Assembly: GCF_964020115.1 (NCBI RefSeq)
Contig: NZ_OZ026542.1
Span: 558,001 to 622,000 of the forward strand
DNA length: 64,000 bases
Direction: 5' to 3'
Source of the DNA: Candidatus Regiella endosymbiont of Tuberolachnus salignus
GTDB lineage: Bacteria; Pseudomonadota; Gammaproteobacteria; Enterobacterales; Enterobacteriaceae
Both the position numbers and the translations under genes were made by a program. The notes under the pieces were generated by a model. That model ran no database searches. It saw only the letters and a list, made by a program, of their open reading frames with translations, and was not told the DNA's origin. This document shows, in pieces, positions 34,001 to 39,412 of the stretch; the stretch's first letter is position 1; the number at the start of each line of letters is the position of its first letter.

Positions 34001-34154
34001 TTTCTCTTCGCTGCTCCCCTCCACTCTGATTGAAGGTATAAACGAGCCCGGCCGCAGGCGATGTACTAGCACGGTTGGAACGGGCGATATCAGCCACGAC
34101 GACCAACATATTGCGGGCTTGACTGAAAATAACGCGGTACCGGTTTTTGTTCAT
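22023..34154 (-). CDS. cdiA: CdiA/FhaB-type haemagglutinin with C-terminal toxin
   Basis: 4,043 residues from the ATG at 34154, after an AAGGA site. Order: extended signal peptide (NRYRVIFSQARNMLVVVADI); TPS secretion domain about 80-290 with NPSGISCHGCGFINTPRATL; long haemagglutinin repeats built on LDNQGG and LINSG-like units; a Pro/Thr-rich patch near residues 2430-2560; more repeats; pretoxin region; VENNYL (22821-22838); and a toxin C-terminus of about 266 residues. Exported through CdiB, it would deliver the C-terminus into touching cells. The last 55 residues (GDQLYLDAKHKNHIEVFD, then VLNLDGS) resemble E3-type rRNase domains, with the D-x-x-H spacing. The open frame of more than 12 kb with no stop suggests it is in use. 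Confidence 0.92.
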   Translation of the reverse strand: MNKNRYRVIFSQARNMLVVVADIARSNRASTSPAAGLVYTFNQSGGEQRREIQWIGKINVLNIGILLAFGLIQPLNATIRVDNHAPANQHATLLKSANGTPQVNIQTPSAGGVSRNSYSQFDVDHKGVILNNSRKMTSTQLGGWVGGNPWLAQGEAKIILNEVNTSDPSKLNGYIEVAGQQAQVVIANPSGISCHGCGFINTPRATLTTGQPQLYNGNLTGFNVEQGEVIIAGTGMNSSQQNYTDIIARSVKINAGLWAQDLKITVGANQVDAAHQKINKQHQDHKTRPDLAIDVAQLGGMYAGKIRLMGTEKGVGVHHAGMIGAQAGTVVITSEGNIENSGKIHSRGDLTLTAKTTINNNRGELLSASNMNITSDSELQNSGIIAARKHTQIQAGNFIGRKGSTLMAGANFGATSPDSEQQNRHNLSLTTSGRLVMQGKNIATGNIHARGQDIDASHSQTSAKNVLLEAQQGELITAQAQVTALQQLTVSTRRQLNNDGGALIGNKLTLSAQALSNQQGKVIQFGDNDLRLHHQGKLNNRGGKIANQGKNLSLNAAQIINQDGLILHNGDGKLTVETPQWQGKNGKLLSNGQLHLSGGHYQLQGGNTEALQINVETQSLSNRGGRLVQSGRGKMVIHTQQAIDNQKGYLAANGKITLNAATLHNQGGSVIAAQKGDLNATIKGKVENQRGMITTAGDIDFNSGALNNDGGLLHAGGNFLLDTQGQSLSNRLSGATGVIRSRGRLEIKSGALDNEKGRLIANGDIRLQTGTLKNSQGILVSGQQLTLDSLALDNSGGLLQSGGDTTINTHGQRLDNSYKVNKGRIISQGKLLKINSGALENQQGIIVSFGQFTLESHSLNNQQGALASANRLQATTLVLNNQGGVIESDQKMILNTQKQQLDNRNKGKITANDFLQITSGDFLNQAGTLLSRDGARLEVAALDNSGGKLTAWKALTLYGKAIDNNDDGLIQSGGEQLNITSDSLSNRHNATQGGIRSQGTMTIETGTVDNTAGLIISDKDLKLTSATVDNQQGTVITHAKLNATTLGLDNQNGLIKSTGDLHWNTQQQKVKNQSGTLHSLSLLHLDSADLNNQQGTLSSVGALKLNSQALDNSGGLLFTEGEATINTYGQRLTNNYKVNKGRIISRGALKINSGILENQQGLIGSFDNVTLESGTLNNRQGILTSKKTLFAITNALDNQGGTIRSDQEMTLNSQKQQIDNREQGIISANKNLKITSGDFLNNSGTVSGGDTAQLDFALLDNRGGTVNTQKALTLGAGRIDNDNNGLIQSSDRLNITSDSLSNRHNAKQGGIRSQGEMTIETGAVDNTEGFIFTDKDLKLTSATVDNQQGTVITHAKLNATTFALDNQNGLIQSTGDLHWDTLQQQVKNQSGTFHSQGLLHLESDKFNNQQGILSSVGDLKLNSQALDNRGGKLVVEKALTVNGKVIDNDDDGLIKSGDQLKITSTRLNNRNNAQQGGLHSQGEMTIETGAVDNTKGLILTQQNLKLIGATVNNQQGTVITQAKLNATTLELDNQNGLIQSAGDLHWDTQRQQVKNQKGTLLSLGLLHLDSADLNNQQGTLAGVGDVKLNTRALDNSGGLLKTDGNATINTHGQKLTNNKNADEGGIISRGQLNINSGALENQQGLITSFDKLTLESGTLNNRQGILTSAKALSATTQALDNQGGAIKSAQEIILNSQQQQIDNREQGIISANKNVKITSGDFLNNNGTVSGRDTVQLDVALLDNSGGTVNTQQALTLGAGKIDNDNDGLIKSGDTMNITSASLSNRHNATQGGIRSQGTMTIKTGAVDNTAGLIATNKDLTLISTTVDNQQGTVITRAKLNATTLGLDNQNGLIQSAGDLHWNTQQQGIKNQKGTVRSLSQLRLDSADISNQQGRLEAKGKFSMTVDKLHNDNGGQIIGEQAMSLHTANLDNQQGKIEALGNLLLDNVRASVDNTINNSAGLIRSAAGVTLNSEQLINQNTQGNDQGLEGQSLVINTDTLNNQRGRIRAKRQIAITNAGTLDNSEGLLITDEGATLNGKALALINRAGTVQTGQLMDINAQRLEGEGRLLSGGDINLISKQDITHRGEINAKDNLNLSTLGNIINSGKLLAANNLDLQANQLINSVSGEINAGKNALTVKQILTNQGLIDGRDVLLQGNQINNIGTGRIYGDAISAQATTFNNLAANGTAATLAGRERVDIATQTLNNFDHSLIYSDGDMTIGAALDENHHAIGKANSVNNRSSTLEAAKNMILSANQINNINDHFTTELVTTGNEKKQEYQYRGANKRYQPHEVKIRHDEVAHLNTIDGDEDNYSQFDFTRTVQETQIKESDPAKLIAGGDLTLYTNRLLNDKSQVVAGGALAVHAQNVDNVDIAGERHITDAGTVTYYYRIKRSGTDSQGSYTTAYTPPTEIQQMTLKPSLLIDQGQSVGNSIAIRPFTASDVSLAQADTGTVNTAVNGSHLPATLKSLSGDDLPKIKSRTVRSVTRQTPGTPSMTLPSTVMPSVTLPATELPSSVATSAEISPTALQLPKLPSVAIPSTALPLAPTQPLNLQPGQGFTVASHVDPQQGTRAETAVHITAPDTRLPNNSLFQTAPSEKAHYLIETDPRFTQKKQWLGSDYMQKSQANNADATLKRLGDGYYEQRLIREQVSKLTGQRYLDGYQNDEQQFKALMDAGVAFSKQYNLQVGVALSPEQMSLLTKDMVWLVKTTVTLPDGSQQKVLVPQVYARLKAGDLASSGALLAGKSVNLNVNNTLFNSGQIAASEGVKVNANNITNQMGLIKGAEVALNADGDINHLGGRIQGQRSLKLNAGGDINALSNTRTVKSMNAANRFERTTIDRMAGLYVEGQDGKLTLQAGRDIKLKAAQVINRGEKGHTLLSAGRDIHLGAVTTASRDKLIWNADNSLEQGDSQQIGSDLIGKGALTLKAGQNINAQAATLRADNALTLNAGQDIQLIEGIRHSYLDEHHKISGRSGGGGKITTTTHDSLDHQSAQGSSLSGDSVKVTAGKDLLVQGSNIAGTQDVNLLAGRDLNISSATERYREKHFKEEKKSGFMSSGGIGFSYGQQRVKSTQMTEGLSHKSSTLGSVDGKLTLDAGNEVAVTASELIAGQDILLSGKNINITAAQDKKNETYQREEKKSGLTLALSGDVGSAVNTAVKTTQQVNEINDPRLAALQATKAALSGVQAVQATRLAGNDKNATNSVGLTLSYGSQSSSSTQQNEEQRSQGSSLIAGRDIGLFAADRATVAAESQSDILLQGSQLQAGENIILQAQRDIHLVAGQNTEQQRGENHSRGGMLGIGIGVGSSGAGLTLSAGVNQGRGVDNSTTTTATETLVNAGQQLDLISGRDANLFGAQVSGEKIQADIGRHLSLKSPQNSAHYDSKQQHSDISGSLTLGTMNGSAAANLSKEKMRSDYQSVKEQSGLFAGKGGFDINVGEHTQLEGAVISSRAPADKNRLDTGTLGFSDLDNRADFAVEQHNIGISTGGGIGDQFAGNMANNLLSNQNNQGHARSTTQAAVSEGALIIRNQDKQQQNLAELRRDVEQANPHLSAIFDKEKEQQGLKTAQLLGEIGNQASDIARTEGSIAAEKAQRNPQARETAKAALVTKGNLSPTETQITEQARHTAMADYGTGSPLQQGLQAATAAIQGLAGGDLKSAIAGGSAPYLAEVIKKTTPDEPSRVMAHAVVAGALAQMQGNNPVAGASGAAAGEIAASVIKAQLYPDKNVSALNENEKQTVSTLSTLASGLAGGIAGDSTASAVAGAQAGKTVVENNYLGAIAQGGKLAVEGCTKTPACRNKLIEGGLGALIGAGKVTSAVEQLSDNQKTNVMLAAISGNADLIEKLSGAERKAYDELKSNQGLITIFPTPERDPTGGKLVNPIPDQNKGIALITPDQSGAQGASHTGNKDGLLDTGITTTTTPIADAPSRDELVYTADKYKPNQGAVGNMGEFFKQPGFGSEVKDNSRKTNRQYQGQSVYKSDKPIGDFIKKGDQLYLDAKHKNHIEVFDSTGTKVQAVLNLDGSYNDAKTKAARAEGRRLPK
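22838..23676. repeat. Pretoxin segment shared by three CdiA loci
   Basis: About 840 bases of cdiA, from just above VENNYL to the DQFAGNMANN codons, recur at 15098-15937 and, in part, at 3364-4089. They encode the region next to the toxin junction. The sequences diverge sharply on the toxin side of VENNYL. Confidence 0.85.
28300..31750. repeat. Long higher-order repeats within cdiA
   Basis: A recognisable block (anchor: TAGCGTTATGACGGTTACTG or close variant) starts near 28,770, 29,720, 30,220 and 31,170, giving alternating spacings of about 950 and 500 bases and a superperiod of about 1.45 kb. The protein reads as repeated GGIRSQGTMTIETG... and LDNQNGLIQSTGDLHW units. Frame is kept throughout. 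Confidence 0.75.
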
Positions 34155-34203
34155 CACAATGTCCTTATTAAACCGCTTCGAAACCTGTTGCGGAGGAGGC
34201 TCC

Positions 34204-35898
34204 TCAATATTGCCAATTCAGATTGAAGCCAAACGTAACGGGACGGGCGCTAAAGCGAGCGGGTTTAGCAAAGGGCATACCGACGAAAAAATCGTAAGCG
34301 AGGCGTAAGGCGTTACCCCGTAATCCGATCACCCCACCCGCTAAGCGTTTACCAGCCAAATAATCACTACCATGGCCACTGACTTCACCGTAATCTGCGC
34401 CTAAATACAGTTCTTGATGAGGCAACGGAGTACGCCAGGCCAAATCGTTACGCAGATACCAGCCGCAATCGGCGTTCAATGTATGTTCACCGTCGTAACC
34501 CCGTACCGTCCAGCGATTACCGATAGTAAATTGCTCTTGCGGTGTCAGCGGGGTATAGCTGATCTGATGACGATATTGCGTGTTGTAACGAAAATTCTGG
34601 CCGAGCAGGGAAAAAATCACATCAAGCTGGGCATTCAGCTGCATGATGTTGCTTAATGCAGTGGCTTCGCCATATTTTTCCTCGAGAGCAGGCAGCGCAC
34701 CAAACCAGCGGGTACCTCGCTGATAGCTGATACTCGCATCAAGTTTGCCCTGCGAAGTATTTCCCGGCCAAAGAGTACGCTGTTGCTGCAAACCAAGTCG
34801 CCAATGGGCAGTGCGACGGCGCTGTACATTTACTTCGGCATCATTGATGTAACTGTTCGATTCACGTGCCAGCAGATGATAAGCCAGCATGGTTTTTTGC
34901 CGACTATTACGATATAAAACTCGACTGAATTTCACATCGAGGTTTTTGCTGTTGCCGCTGTAACGGTGATCTTGATCCAGCCCGGCAATGGTCTGCTGAT
35001 AGTCATAACCATTGACCGTCACACCCGTCATCCATTTACTGAAAGGCAATGAATAATGACCGGTGATATTTTTGGATTTTTTGCCACTTGATCCAGGTAC
35101 AGCGTGATTCACCGAGAGATAAAATAAATCACTGAGTGAAAAAGGGTTATCGATCGACAATGTCAATCCAGCCTGATAGATCCCAGTATTTTTACTGCCG
35201 GAATCATCAAGCGATGCCCCTAGACGCCAATGGCGATCTTGCTGCCAGCGCAGGGCAATATCACTTTCTCCAGGGTGCTTCCCCGGCACGATTTCCATAT
35301 TGGCCTTAACCGTGGGTAAACGTTGCAGGTTTTCTAGCCCTTGTTCGATGTCGCGTAAATCAAGCAACTCACCGGCATGCACAGGAAAGGTGCTGTAAAG
35401 CTGAAGGTAGTGATCGCTGTCCGGCGTCAGGTATACGCGCCCTATTTTTCCTGGCAGCAATAAAAGTTGCAGAAAGCCACTGTTTAAATTTTGCTCCGTT
35501 GCCAGGACGCGAGTAGTAATATAGCCGCTCTCTATTAAACGGTTTTGTAGACGGCTCATCAGCAGGTTGATCCCCTGCACACCCAGGCAGTGCCCCTGAG
35601 CCTGATTAGCAAGGGATTGAAGTGGCAGCCAGAGTGGCAATTGTTGTCGTCCCGTCAAGATGACCTGTTTTATCGGAAAGCAAGGGGTTTCCTGAGGAAA
35701 AGTGTTAAGGCCAATATCGGAGGAGGGTGGCGGCGAAAGGTGTACATCCGGCGTGGGTGGTGTAATCTGTTGCTCTAAAGCCTGCTGTTGTTCTTGTTGC
35801 CGAATAAAAGGGGCATCACGCAGTTCCGCCCATGTGCTAAAACTATTGATGAGCCATAAAAACACGATACCTTTAAAGGGTAGACGCCATCCTTGCAT
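34204..35898 (-). CDS. cdiB: Two-partner secretion transporter CdiB (ShlB/FhaC family)
   Basis: 564 residues. A Sec signal peptide of about 24 residues ends TWA. A Pro-rich plug or linker (TPPTPDVHLSPPPSSD) precedes the POTRA_2 domain with PCFPIKQVILTG (about 70-150), then the 16-strand barrel, ending with the terminal strand VTFGFNLNWQY. It is an outer-membrane pore for CdiA; the TPS domain of CdiA binds the POTRA. Length is usual for the family (550-590). It lies 49 bases upstream of cdiA in the same operon. Confidence 0.93.
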   Translation of the reverse strand: MQGWRLPFKGIVFLWLINSFSTWAELRDAPFIRQQEQQQALEQQITPPTPDVHLSPPPSSDIGLNTFPQETPCFPIKQVILTGRQQLPLWLPLQSLANQAQGHCLGVQGINLLMSRLQNRLIESGYITTRVLATEQNLNSGFLQLLLLPGKIGRVYLTPDSDHYLQLYSTFPVHAGELLDLRDIEQGLENLQRLPTVKANMEIVPGKHPGESDIALRWQQDRHWRLGASLDDSGSKNTGIYQAGLTLSIDNPFSLSDLFYLSVNHAVPGSSGKKSKNITGHYSLPFSKWMTGVTVNGYDYQQTIAGLDQDHRYSGNSKNLDVKFSRVLYRNSRQKTMLAYHLLARESNSYINDAEVNVQRRRTAHWRLGLQQQRTLWPGNTSQGKLDASISYQRGTRWFGALPALEEKYGEATALSNIMQLNAQLDVIFSLLGQNFRYNTQYRHQISYTPLTPQEQFTIGNRWTVRGYDGEHTLNADCGWYLRNDLAWRTPLPHQELYLGADYGEVSGHGSDYLAGKRLAGGVIGLRGNALRLAYDFFVGMPFAKPARFSARPVTFGFNLNWQY

Positions 35899-36167
35899 TT
35901 AAATATCCCTGATAATTTTGTTATTAAAAATTATAGCATCTTAATTAGCGACTGCTTATATCATTATCCGACATGTATTTATAAAAATTAGTTGACAGAA
36001 ATTAAAATGAAAAAAAGTTTATTTAAGCATTTTCTCATCAGCAACCAAAAGAATCTGCATAATATTGGTATTTATTGGTTTGCATTTCCTTTAATTTAAT
36101 CTAGTATTTAAAAGCTATTTATATAAGGTTAATAGAGCATAAATAAATCTATATATAAGGATATAAT
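35899..36167. other. AT-rich intergenic region, no gene seen
   Basis: About 270 bases, strongly AT-rich, between divergent cdiB and the small ORF at 36168. It must hold promoters for both; candidate -10 boxes are too common in such sequence to choose. Ends with an AAGGATATAAT ribosome-site region. Confidence 0.5.
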
Positions 36168-36509
36168 ATGAATCATCAACAAACCACGCCTGTCATTAAT
36201 ACTGAAACCGTTCTAGACTCAAACAGAGAAATTATCATTGATAATCCTATGTCAAAGAGCCAAACGAAATCATTGCAACCTTCAATATATTATAGATCAC
36301 AAGATCAACCGGGAGCAGATAATAAAATTCCAAATCAAAATTGGGAAAATCATACCTATCAATCTAGGCATGATACGAGTAAATTATCAGACTCAATATC
36401 CTCATTCCCAAGTAAGGATTTAGTGAATCAGAAGATTCATCCAAACAACTTTGGCAATTATTTCTCCACAAGTTTGACTGCTGGGATTAACTTAAATAAA
36501 ATCAATTGA
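36168..36509 (+). CDS. Unknown small hydrophilic protein
   Basis: 113 residues, rich in Asn, Ser, Gln and Ile, without signal peptide or membrane segment. An AAGG site stands before the ATG. No family recognised. Its low-complexity, polar composition and AT-rich codons contrast with the genes on either side and fit recent acquisition. It lies 56 bases before the similar-style small gene at 36566, probably in one transcript ended by the terminator at 36813. It could be a secreted effector substrate or a precursor peptide; nothing in the sequence decides. Confidence 0.5.
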   Translation: MNHQQTTPVINTETVLDSNREIIIDNPMSKSQTKSLQPSIYYRSQDQPGADNKIPNQNWENHTYQSRHDTSKLSDSISSFPSKDLVNQKIHPNNFGNYFSTSLTAGINLNKIN

Positions 36510-36565
36510 TGCCACACCAAATTGATATTCAATAAATAATTCAACTTATAATTAAGGATATTTAA

Positions 36566-36778
36566 ATGACAGATCAAACCGTCGCTGTAACAAGTCTATC
36601 TAATGAAACTTCATTATTCCAGGATACCTGTAATTTAATTCAGTCTATGGGATCGTTTTCAAATTCTGCGTCTACTCCTAAAAATAGCGCTATTTCAACA
36701 TTTTCTGGTATTGTAACTACTCCTGTCACAGTATTAACCACATTAACCTCACTAACCTGTTCATATTCACAGCTATAG
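36566..36778 (+). CDS. Small Ser/Thr-rich peptide, possible modified-peptide precursor
   Basis: 70 residues with an AAGGA site seven bases upstream. The first half is leader-like and mildly acidic (MTDQTVAVTSLSNETSLFQD). The second half is packed with Ser and Thr and ends TVLTTLTSLTCSYSQL, with two Cys in the whole peptide. Such a leader and core layout is seen in some lanthipeptide or other RiPP precursors, but no modification enzyme is visible within the window, so this is only a suggestion. Followed by a strong terminator. Confidence 0.5.
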   Translation: MTDQTVAVTSLSNETSLFQDTCNLIQSMGSFSNSASTPKNSAISTFSGIVTTPVTVLTTLTSLTCSYSQL

Positions 36779-36812
36779 GATAAGTACTAAAAATATAGTC
36801 ACCTATACATTT

Positions 36813-36850
36813 AAGGCTAAACAGAAATAGTCTCTGTTTAGCCTTTTTTA
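36813..36850 (+). terminator. Strong rho-independent terminator
   Basis: Stem AAGGCTAAACAGA (36813-36825) against TCTGTTTAGCCTT (36833-36845), perfect, followed by a T-run. It ends the two-gene small-peptide unit. Confidence 0.88.
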
Positions 36851-36964
36851 ATTATTTAAAACAGTCGCAAGCGTCTTTTTTCATAATTTATCGCACGCTG
36901 GCTATGGCACTGTTAACAAAGTTAGTTTTGAGATAAGATCCGCTTTTTGTGGGGGTTGTTAAGG

Positions 36965-37294
36965 ATGAAAAACAGACATTATCCGATCAAAGCGTCCGAT
37001 TTTATAAAAGAAATCGAGCCTCATATTCTTAAATATTACAAGCGTCCAGGCAGACCCACGGGTATCAGTCATTATCACTTTTTCTCGGCAGTGTTATACG
37101 TATTGAGAACCGGTATCCCTTGGCGTGACGTGCCTACTTTTTATGGCCACTGGCATACGATTTACACGCGTTTTAAACGCTGGAGTGAGAATGGGTTATT
37201 CTGGCATTTGCTTTATCTATTGCAGAAAAAAAAGAAAATCAGCCTTGACTGCGTCTGGATAGACAGCACCACAGTGAGCCTATGGAAACCCTGA
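36965..37294 (+). pseudogene. IS5-family transposase fragment (IS427-like)
   Basis: 109 residues. The N-terminal DUF4096-type domain (YYKRPGRPTGISHYHFFSAV, GIPWRDVP, FYGHWHTIYTRFKRW) is followed by the start of the DDE domain (VWIDSTTVSL). The normal continuation after that motif is absent: the frame ends at KP with a stop, where another IS5 fragment begins. The left end GGCTATGGCACTGTTAACAA lies near 36899. Broken and presumably inactive. Confidence 0.8.
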
Positions 37295-37393
37295 AAAACC
37301 GCTAAAAGTAGTCTATTCTGTTAGCAATAATTTTTTTAGGTTAATAGTGAAATGAAAACGAAATCGACGAGACGAGCCGACTTTTAAGCGCAA

Positions 37394-37759
37394 ATGAATA
37401 GGATAGTTCCCTGGGAAAAGATTCTGGCCAAACTCAGTCGTCATTATCCGAAGGCAAGCTCTAAAGGCGGCAGACCGGCGAAACCGTTAGAAGTGATGCT
37501 GCGGATTTATTTTTTACAGAATGGGTTTAATTATGCTGATTTATCGATGGAAGAAGCGTTATACGACATCCCCTTATTACGTCAATTTGCGGGGGTATGT
37601 GTCGATGCTATTCCCTCCGATCCCACTATCCTGCATTTTCGTCATTGGCTGGAAAAACATCATTTAAGCGAAGCGCTGTTTGAAGAAATTAATACGCATT
37701 TAGCTTCGCTTCAGCTATTTTTTCATCAATTGAGTACAACTCAAGACAGTAAACAATAA
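37394..37759 (+). pseudogene. IS5-family transposase fragment (IS5 group)
   Basis: 121 residues matching the N-terminal DUF772 part of IS5-group transposases: GRPAKPLEVMLRIYFLQNGF, MEEALYDIPLLRQFAG, and DPTILHFRHWLEKHHLSEALF. The DDE catalytic part should follow for about 200 residues but is replaced by unrelated sequence after HLASLQLFF. It directly abuts the IS427-like fragment, so one IS5 element has inserted in another and later lost its right side. Confidence 0.8.
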
Positions 37760-37871
37760 ATGAATAATAAATATTAAAAAGGAAAATAACGATTATTGTG
37801 ACTAAACTTAATAAGCGACAGCAACTCAAAGTATATCAAATGATGCTAATTGGAAAAGAGGAAATGAATAT

Positions 37872-38126
37872 ATGAAAAAAATAATAACATTCTTGAAACT
37901 ATTACCCATTTTATTATTATTTTCATTATCAGTGCCTACTTGGGCTTCTTCCATTATTTGTCCAACTACCTCGTGGGTTATGACTTTTTTAGGTCCCGTA
38001 GAAATGTGCGATGAACAAAAAAGCACTACAGAGCCAACAACATCTTTTAATTCCTCTGATAAAAATAAACCTGAAAAACCTCCATTCAGTTTTTTTTGTC
38101 TGGTCTTCGCTCACCTATTACAATGA
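37872..38126 (+). CDS. Small secreted protein 1
   Basis: 84 residues. A clear Sec signal peptide (MKKIITFLKLLPILLLFSLS then VPTWA) is followed by about 58 residues with two Cys in the N-terminal mature half (SSIICPTT, EMCDEQ) and a third near the C-terminus (FFCL). It is the first of three adjacent genes with alike signal peptides. No family recognised. AT-rich. Export to the periplasm or beyond is predicted; role unknown, possibly a symbiosis or antimicrobial peptide. Confidence 0.55.
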   Translation: MKKIITFLKLLPILLLFSLSVPTWASSIICPTTSWVMTFLGPVEMCDEQKSTTEPTTSFNSSDKNKPEKPPFSFFCLVFAHLLQ

Positions 38127-38191
38127 TGCTGACTCAATACGGCGGATAATAAAAATAAAGCACCGTTAAACCCAACAAAAAAAGGCACGAT

Positions 38192-38452
38192 ATGAAAACA
38201 ATAAAAACTCTGTTGAAAATATTACCTATCTTATTATTATCAACAACAACTTCGGCTTCTCATGAAAAAACCATTTCAAATATATGCCAAGAACTTTGGA
38301 AATCCGGAAATATTCCATCCTTTCCATCAAAAATATGTTTACGTGAGGAAAGCGCTGTCAATACAGATAATGCATTTTCTCAATCAAAATATGAAACATA
38401 CATACGAGAAAGATTTATCCCTGCCCCCAATTTTACCCCGTGGGTGGGATAA
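38192..38452 (+). CDS. Small secreted protein 2
   Basis: 86 residues with signal peptide MKTIKTLLKILPILLLSTTT (cut near SAS), close in sequence to the one at 37872, and a mature part of about 63 residues with two Cys (NICQEL, KICLRE) ending FIPAPNFTPWVG. An AAAAAAAGG site precedes the ATG. Probably a paralogue of the gene before it, diverged in the mature part. Function unknown. Confidence 0.55.
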   Translation: MKTIKTLLKILPILLLSTTTSASHEKTISNICQELWKSGNIPSFPSKICLREESAVNTDNAFSQSKYETYIRERFIPAPNFTPWVG

Positions 38453-38489
38453 TCTATTTTTTTAGGTTATGACAAAAAAGGAGTATTAC

Positions 38490-38579
38490 ATGGAAAAGAT
38501 AAAGATTTATTTAACAGTATTATCTATTTTATTATTACCTGTGTCTGTGTCAGCTTCTTTTAGCAAACGAGTAGGATAG
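38490..38579 (+). CDS. Small secreted peptide 3, perhaps truncated
   Basis: 29 residues, too short for most gene finders. An AAAAAGGAG site lies at proper distance before the ATG. The product is a signal peptide (MEKIKIYLTVLSILLLPVSV then SAS) followed by only six residues (FSKRVG). The start region resembles the two preceding genes. Either a decayed third paralogue or a tiny exported peptide. Confidence 0.45.
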   Translation: MEKIKIYLTVLSILLLPVSVSASFSKRVG

Positions 38580-38855
38580 AACCATATGCGATAAAATTTC
38601 ATAAAAAAGGCCAGTAGAGGCCATTTTTTTGACGCCGTAAAAGTAGGTGACAGAGAAAAATCTACCATAAAGATTCCTGCCGCCAGTAGAGTCATCTCCT
38701 ATTCATCAAATAAGCGTTTTTTGCAAGCACGTCAGAAAACAATTCGGTATAACGCCTCTTAGTATAAATTCGTCAAAATACGCCATGAATGTGTAAAAGT
38801 TTGAATTTAATCTGACATTCTAATATGTTTAGTATGAGATAAAGGAGTGTTAGAG

Positions 38856-39023
38856 ATGAATCAAACAGCAAAAATAATCAAACCGAAATTAGGCTTATTG
38901 GAACTGGCGAAACAATTGGGTAATGTTCAGTCAGCGTGTAAAGTCATGGGCTACAGTAGGGACAGCTATTACCGGTTTAAAAAGCTGTATGAGCAGGGAG
39001 GTGAACCAGCGCTGACAGACTGA
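38856..39023 (+). pseudogene. IS481-family transposase, N-terminal fragment
   Basis: 55 residues: KLGLLELAKQLGNVQSACKV then MGYSRDSYYRFKKLYEQGGE, the typical IS481 HTH start. A stop follows at the point where the protein should continue, and no rve domain is found downstream. The next 270 bases hold only debris. Confidence 0.8.
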
Positions 39024-39295
39024 TGAAACCTTGTGTCAGTTTGCACCCTACATTAAGCACCGGACACAAAGTCAGTAACTTCTGGACAAATCGTTGAACC
39101 CATGTCGCCGCTCCGCTCTTGTCAAGATTTAAAGGAGAGGTCAGCCATTGCATAACCTTAGTAAAGGAGAGTGCTGGTTTGACGAGCATTCTACTGCTCT
39201 GTGGTGGAGACAAATGCAAGCAGGATGCAGACATTACTTGCGCATGTGAATATTGGTGCGAATGGAAAAGCAATAGCAGATAGGAGAATGGGCTA
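39024..39295. other. Debris between IS481 fragment and antidote fragment
   Basis: No supported gene. A minus-strand frame of 98 codons here shows no family features. The stretch looks like rearranged remnants of mobile DNA. Confidence 0.4.
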
Positions 39296-39412
39296 ATGAA
39301 AGACAGGCCACACGACGATGTAATGGCCGAGGTGTTCCGTAAAGACTCTGTTTATGCAGCTGAGCTGCTTAATACTATGAAAACAGAGAAACAACGCTAC
39401 AAATATTTCTGA
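39296..39412 (+). pseudogene. Addiction-module antidote protein fragment
   Basis: 38 residues starting MKDRPHDDVMAEVFRKDSVY then AAELLN, which is the N-terminus of the HTH antidote proteins paired with HigB/RelE-like toxins (typically about 95 residues). The HTH and C-terminus are missing; the frame stops at KYF and overlaps the 3' end of the metalloprotease gene on the other strand. No toxin gene is present. Confidence 0.6.

Noticed and set aside
38977-39273. 98-codon minus-strand frame
   Set aside because: In IS481 and antidote debris; no ribosome site or family features.
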